A program made the position numbers and the translations under genes. Of a DNA stretch of 64,000 nucleotides, positions 61,122 through 64,000 are shown piece by piece (the stretch's first letter is position 1; each line of letters opens with the position of its first letter). The stretch covers positions 620,001-684,000 of the forward strand of contig CAVSZY010000004.1 of NCBI GenBank assembly GCA_963732585.1, read 5' to 3'. The notes under the pieces were generated by a model, which ran no database searches, had not been told where the DNA came from, and saw nothing but the letters and a program-made list of their open reading frames with translations. The stretch is from WLMZ01 sp963732585 (GTDB lineage: Bacteria > Actinomycetota > Acidimicrobiia > Acidimicrobiales > Ilumatobacteraceae).

Positions 61122-62375
61122 CTAGGTGGCGATCCCGATGTTGGCATCCAAGCCGAGCAAACGAATGGCGTTGCCACGGGCGATCTTGTCGATCGATGCC
61201 TGATCGAGCGAGCCGAACTGCTGCGCCGCTGCTTCACGGGTGAACGGCCAGGTGCTGTCCTGGTGCGGATAGTCGGACTCGAAGACCACATTGTCGACGC
61301 CGATGCGATCGAGCAGGCTGACGCCGACATCGTCTTTGAAGAAGCACGAGGTGACCTGACGGTGGTAGTAGGTCGATGGCGGTTCCGGGCAATGCAATTG
61401 GCTCTTGCTCCAGCCGCGGTGCGTCGTCCATACATCGTCGGCCCGCTCCAGCGCATAGGGAATCCAACCGATCTGCGCCTCGGCGTACATCAGCTGCAGC
61501 TTGGAGTGGCGATGCAGCACGCCGGAGTACAGCCAGTCGACCAGCGAGACCACGCTGTTGTTGAACAGGATCGTCGCCGCCACCGCATCGGGGGATTCGG
61601 GCGAAGCCTTCGGGGTGACGGTGCCCGAACCGATGTGCATGCACAGCACGGTCCCGGTCTCCTCGCAGGCGCGGAACAACTCATCCCAATGCCCGGTGTA
61701 GATGCTCGGCACATCGAGGTAGGCCGGAATCTCGCAGAAGGCCACGGCCCGACAGCCGCGTGCCGCGTTGCGCCGGACTTCGGCGGCAGCGAGATCTCCG
61801 TCCCATAGCGGCACCAGGCACAGCGGTAACAGCCGACCGCCCGAGGTGGCGCACCACTCCTCGATCATCCAGTCGTTGTATGCCTCGATCGACAGCCGGG
61901 CCAGTTCACGGTCTTTGGCCCACAGGAACAGCTGGCCGCAGAACCGGGGCAGGTTGGGGAAACAGAGCTGCGCGGCGATGCCGTTCAGATCCATGTCGGC
62001 GACCCGATCGGCAACGGTGAAGCACCCCGGGCGCATCTCGTCGTATCCAACCGACTTCAACTCGACCTCGTCGGCGCAGAACCCGGCGGCAGCGATCGTG
62101 CGCTTGAGGGTCATCTGTTTGTCCTCGTATCGCCACCAGGGCACAAGCGGACCATCGGTGCCGGGAGCCTCGACGTAGCTGGTGCCCACAAGCTTGGGGA
62201 CCCCGGCCGGCGCGTACTCGACGCGCAAGCCAACATCGCGGTACTTGGCCGGCAATCGGTTCGACCACAGCCCGGCCGGTTCGACGACATGGGCGTCGAG
62301 ATCGACGATCGGGGGAATGCGGGCGACGATCTCGTCGGCGACGTCTGGGCGGATTGCCCCGAGTTGTTCGGTCAT
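61122..62375 (-). CDS. Amidohydrolase 2 family protein
   Basis: A 417-aa PF04909 protein with the metal motifs PPIVDLDAHVVEPAGLW, VLCMHIGSGTVTPKASPE, YAEAQIGWIPYALERADDV and FESDYPHQDSTWP. These fit the subgroup found with polyketide- or terpene-like acid degradation in Acidimicrobiia and sphingomonads. The stop is 6 bp from the first amidohydrolase. ATG 62375 overlaps the enoyl-CoA hydratase stop by ATGA, so the four minus-strand genes (ligase, VOC, hydratase, amidohydrolase) are one operon. Two amidohydrolases in one island suggest sequential steps or two substrates. Confidence 0.9.
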   Translation of the reverse strand: MTEQLGAIRPDVADEIVARIPPIVDLDAHVVEPAGLWSNRLPAKYRDVGLRVEYAPAGVPKLVGTSYVEAPGTDGPLVPWWRYEDKQMTLKRTIAAAGFCADEVELKSVGYDEMRPGCFTVADRVADMDLNGIAAQLCFPNLPRFCGQLFLWAKDRELARLSIEAYNDWMIEEWCATSGGRLLPLCLVPLWDGDLAAAEVRRNAARGCRAVAFCEIPAYLDVPSIYTGHWDELFRACEETGTVLCMHIGSGTVTPKASPESPDAVAATILFNNSVVSLVDWLYSGVLHRHSKLQLMYAEAQIGWIPYALERADDVWTTHRGWSKSQLHCPEPPSTYYHRQVTSCFFKDDVGVSLLDRIGVDNVVFESDYPHQDSTWPFTREAAAQQFGSLDQASIDKIARGNAIRLLGLDANIGIAT

Positions 62376-63058
62376 GTCAGGTCCTTGCTTTCAAGGGCAC
62401 CCCACAGCGCCCGCTTGCTGGCGGCCATCGCTTCTGGGGAGTTGTGGGAGATGAGCAGTGCCAGTTCCTGGGCGCGGGCACGGAGGTGATCGGCGGGAAC
62501 GACTTCGGAGAGGATGCCGAGCTGGCGGGCCCGCGCCGCGTCGATGCGTTCGTAACGTCCGACCAAGGCCATGCGCATCACCGATTCCATCGGCGACTTC
62601 TTGAGCAGGCCGATCGTCTCGAAGGCGGAGACTTGACCGACGGAGACATGAGGGTCGACAAACGTGGCGATGTCGGCGGCGATGACGACGTCGGCGTCGG
62701 CAACGAAGTGCAAGCCGCCGCCGGCACAGACCCCGTTGACTGCGGCGATCACCGGCTTGGAGACACCGCAGTGCCAGGCCGTCATGCGCAGTTCGAAGGT
62801 GCGCGTCTGTCGCGAGCTGCGCCGCAAGGCCTGCGGGTCGCGGGCCAACTGGCGCACGTCAAGCCCGGTCTGGAAGGCGGCACCGTTGCCCGAGTTGACG
62901 ATCACGCGCACCTGCGGATCGGCGTCGAGTTCCGCCCAGGCGATCTCCAGTTCGACGAACATGCGGGCGTTGATCGCATTGCCGACCGCAGGGCGATTGA
63001 ACAGCAAATAACCCACCGGGCCATCGCGGAACACTTCCAGCGTCTCGTAGACGTTCAC
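62372..63058 (-). CDS. Enoyl-CoA hydratase/isomerase family protein
   Basis: A 228-aa crotonase-fold protein. GYLLFNRPAVGNAINARMF is the N-terminal strand, GAAFQTGLDVRQLARDP the first oxyanion loop and KPVIAAVNGVCAGGGLHFVADADVV (two parts) carries the second. The Glu pair of classical enoyl-CoA hydratases is not evident in the VDPHVSVGQVSAFET loop, so the reaction may be isomerisation or another crotonase type. It starts at GTG 63058, overlapping the VOC stop, and ends in ATGA overlap with the amidohydrolase. It fits beta-oxidation-like processing of the CoA thioester. Confidence 0.9.
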   Translation of the reverse strand: MNVYETLEVFRDGPVGYLLFNRPAVGNAINARMFVELEIAWAELDADPQVRVIVNSGNGAAFQTGLDVRQLARDPQALRRSSRQTRTFELRMTAWHCGVSKPVIAAVNGVCAGGGLHFVADADVVIAADIATFVDPHVSVGQVSAFETIGLLKKSPMESVMRMALVGRYERIDAARARQLGILSEVVPADHLRARAQELALLISHNSPEAMAASKRALWGALESKDLT

Positions 63059-63444
63059 GAGGCCGACTCTTGGAGGATCTCCCAGACGTTGCCGTCGGGA
63101 TCGCAGATCAGGGCGAACTTCGCTCCGGGCCGGTGGCTGGTCAGCGTCGTGATGACCGTCGCCCCGCCGGCAACAGCGCGTTCGACCACGGACTCCGCGT
63201 CGTCGACGTGCAGCGCCCCATAGCCCGTCGCCCGGTAACGGTGCCAGGGTTCGGGTGAGGCTCGGTGCTCGGCTCCGCTCGCAGGTTGGTAAATCTTGAG
63301 CTGCGCATCATCACACCGCAGTCGATGGACGTCGCCTTGCGGAAAATGGAGCACCCGTTGCACCTGAAACCCGAGGCCAGCGACATAGAAGGCGACGAGG
63401 CGCTCGGCGTCGTCGGTGACCAGTCCCAATTCCACGCTGGTCAT
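63055..63444 (-). CDS. VOC-family protein
   Basis: A 129-aa VOC-fold protein from ATG 63444 (MTSVELGLVTDDAERLVAFY). The closing PGAKFALICDPDGNVWEILQES matches the family, with Glu as a metal ligand. It overlaps the ligase stop by ATGA and the hydratase start by GTGA, so it is an integral part of the catabolic operon. Such proteins in similar operons act as epimerases or binding subunits; the role here is unknown. Confidence 0.88.
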   Translation of the reverse strand: MTSVELGLVTDDAERLVAFYVAGLGFQVQRVLHFPQGDVHRLRCDDAQLKIYQPASGAEHRASPEPWHRYRATGYGALHVDDAESVVERAVAGGATVITTLTSHRPGAKFALICDPDGNVWEILQESAS

Positions 63445-64000
63445 CGCAGCTGCGCCCGCAACACTTTGCCCACCTCGCTGCGCGGCAGCGAATCGACGCG
63501 CACGAAGCGCACCGGCAGCTTGTAGGCAGCGAGATTGGCGCGACACGCGGCCTCCAACTCGGCGTCGCCAACCTCACCGCACGTTGCCACGTAGGCGACG
63601 GGGACCTGGCCGAGGCGCTCGTCGGGGTGCCCGACCACGGCGACCTCACGAACGCCCGGCACGGCGAGGAGCACCTCCTCGACCTCGTCGGGGAAAATCT
63701 TGTTGCCGCCCCGATTGATCAGGTCTCCGAGACGACCTTCGATCCACACGAAACCGTCATCGTCAATCCTGGCCAAATCTCCGCTGCGAACAAACCCGTC
63801 GTCGGTCAGGCGGTCCGACATATCGGTACCATCGGCGTATCCGCCAGCCCGGTTCGGTGGTCGCACCAGCAGCTCACCGACTCCGTTGGCGTCGGGGGTG
63901 TCGATGCGGATCGCCACATTGGGGTGCGGCCGCCCGATCGCCCCGATCTTGTCGGGATGGGCTTTGGCGTCGTTGGCCGTCCAGCCGATGACCTCGCCCA
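63441..64000 (-). CDS. Acyl-CoA ligase / AMP-dependent synthetase, C-terminal part (partial)
   Basis: The gene is open to the window end; 186 codons are present. The C-terminal ANL domain is clear: GEVIGWTANDAKAHPDK at the edge, GGYADGTDMSDRLTDDGFVRSGDLARIDDDGFVWIEGR (two parts, with the D of the hinge), DLINRGGNKIFPDEVEEVL and the catalytic Lys in SLPRSEVGKVLRAQLR. The ligase would activate the pathway's acid to its CoA thioester. Its stop overlaps the VOC gene. The AMP-binding P-loop lies outside the window. Confidence 0.93.
   Translation of the reverse strand, partial: GEVIGWTANDAKAHPDKIGAIGRPHPNVAIRIDTPDANGVGELLVRPPNRAGGYADGTDMSDRLTDDGFVRSGDLARIDDDGFVWIEGRLGDLINRGGNKIFPDEVEEVLLAVPGVREVAVVGHPDERLGQVPVAYVATCGEVGDAELEAACRANLAAYKLPVRFVRVDSLPRSEVGKVLRAQLR

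Overview
The window is a high-GC actinobacterial chromosome segment. The left edge has the Actinomycetota order pbpA end, pknB (PASTA kinase), pabA/trpG-type amidotransferase, crgA. Thr/Pro-rich tails on surface proteins, GTG starts, LPXTG-like anchoring and the catabolic gene content point to an Acidimicrobiia/Ilumatobacter-type organism; that placement is inference, since no rRNA is present. The only RNA gene found is tRNA-Ala(UGC) at 38.4 kb.

Layout. 0-3.8 kb: cell-division and envelope signalling genes, with an 11-bp-arm palindrome of two head-to-head DnaA-box-like sequences behind crgA. 3.8-7.5 kb: thiolase, class III aminotransferase, flavin reductase. 7.5-27.5 kb: a large surface-polysaccharide locus built of short runs on alternating strands. 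It has a full set of UDP-di-N-acetylbacillosamine-type genes (PglF-, PglE-, PglD- and PglC-like), a nucleotide-sugar 6-dehydrogenase, a GT4 transferase, a NodB deacetylase, a Wzy-like polytopic protein, a fused Wzz/BY-kinase, a DUF4012 protein, an AsnB-type amidotransferase, an epimerase and a GT4-GNAT fusion. 27.5-38 kb: TrmH-type methyltransferase, class V aminotransferase, MFS transporter, secreted Ala/Pro-rich protein, lipoprotein, a persulfide-dioxygenase/rhodanese protein divergent from a GntR regulator with two candidate operators, HNH protein, metallo-hydrolase, APH-VOC pair.

38-44.7 kb: a RelE-like toxin remnant next to tRNA-Ala, whose 3' end is tandemly repeated, then a TIGR03086-type gene, an acyl-CoA synthetase, a geranylgeranyl-reductase-like oxidoreductase, an HDAC-like deacetylase, DDAH and ArfB. 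From about 38.9 to 43.8 kb conserved genes are cut by many small indels while their motifs survive in neighbouring frames; low-quality consensus is more likely than decay. Single indels also interrupt pabA, the sugar dehydrogenase, the TrmH-like gene, an alpha/beta hydrolase and the CoA-transferase.

44.7-53 kb: APH, nitrobindin-like, sulfatase, MgtE-N/CBS plus DUF1003 pair, alpha/beta hydrolase, saccharopine-dehydrogenase-like protein, NSS transporter. 53-64 kb: a CoA-thioester catabolic island: large hydrolase, tandem-domain family III CoA-transferase, DUF35 protein, Ltp2-like thiolase fold protein, TetR regulator, two amidohydrolases, enoyl-CoA hydratase, VOC protein and an acyl-CoA ligase cut by the window end. 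Most neighbours here overlap by ATGA/GTGA, indicating operons. The best candidates for new biology are the bacillosamine-initiated glycan locus with its GT-GNAT fusion, and the Ltp2/amidohydrolase catabolic island.
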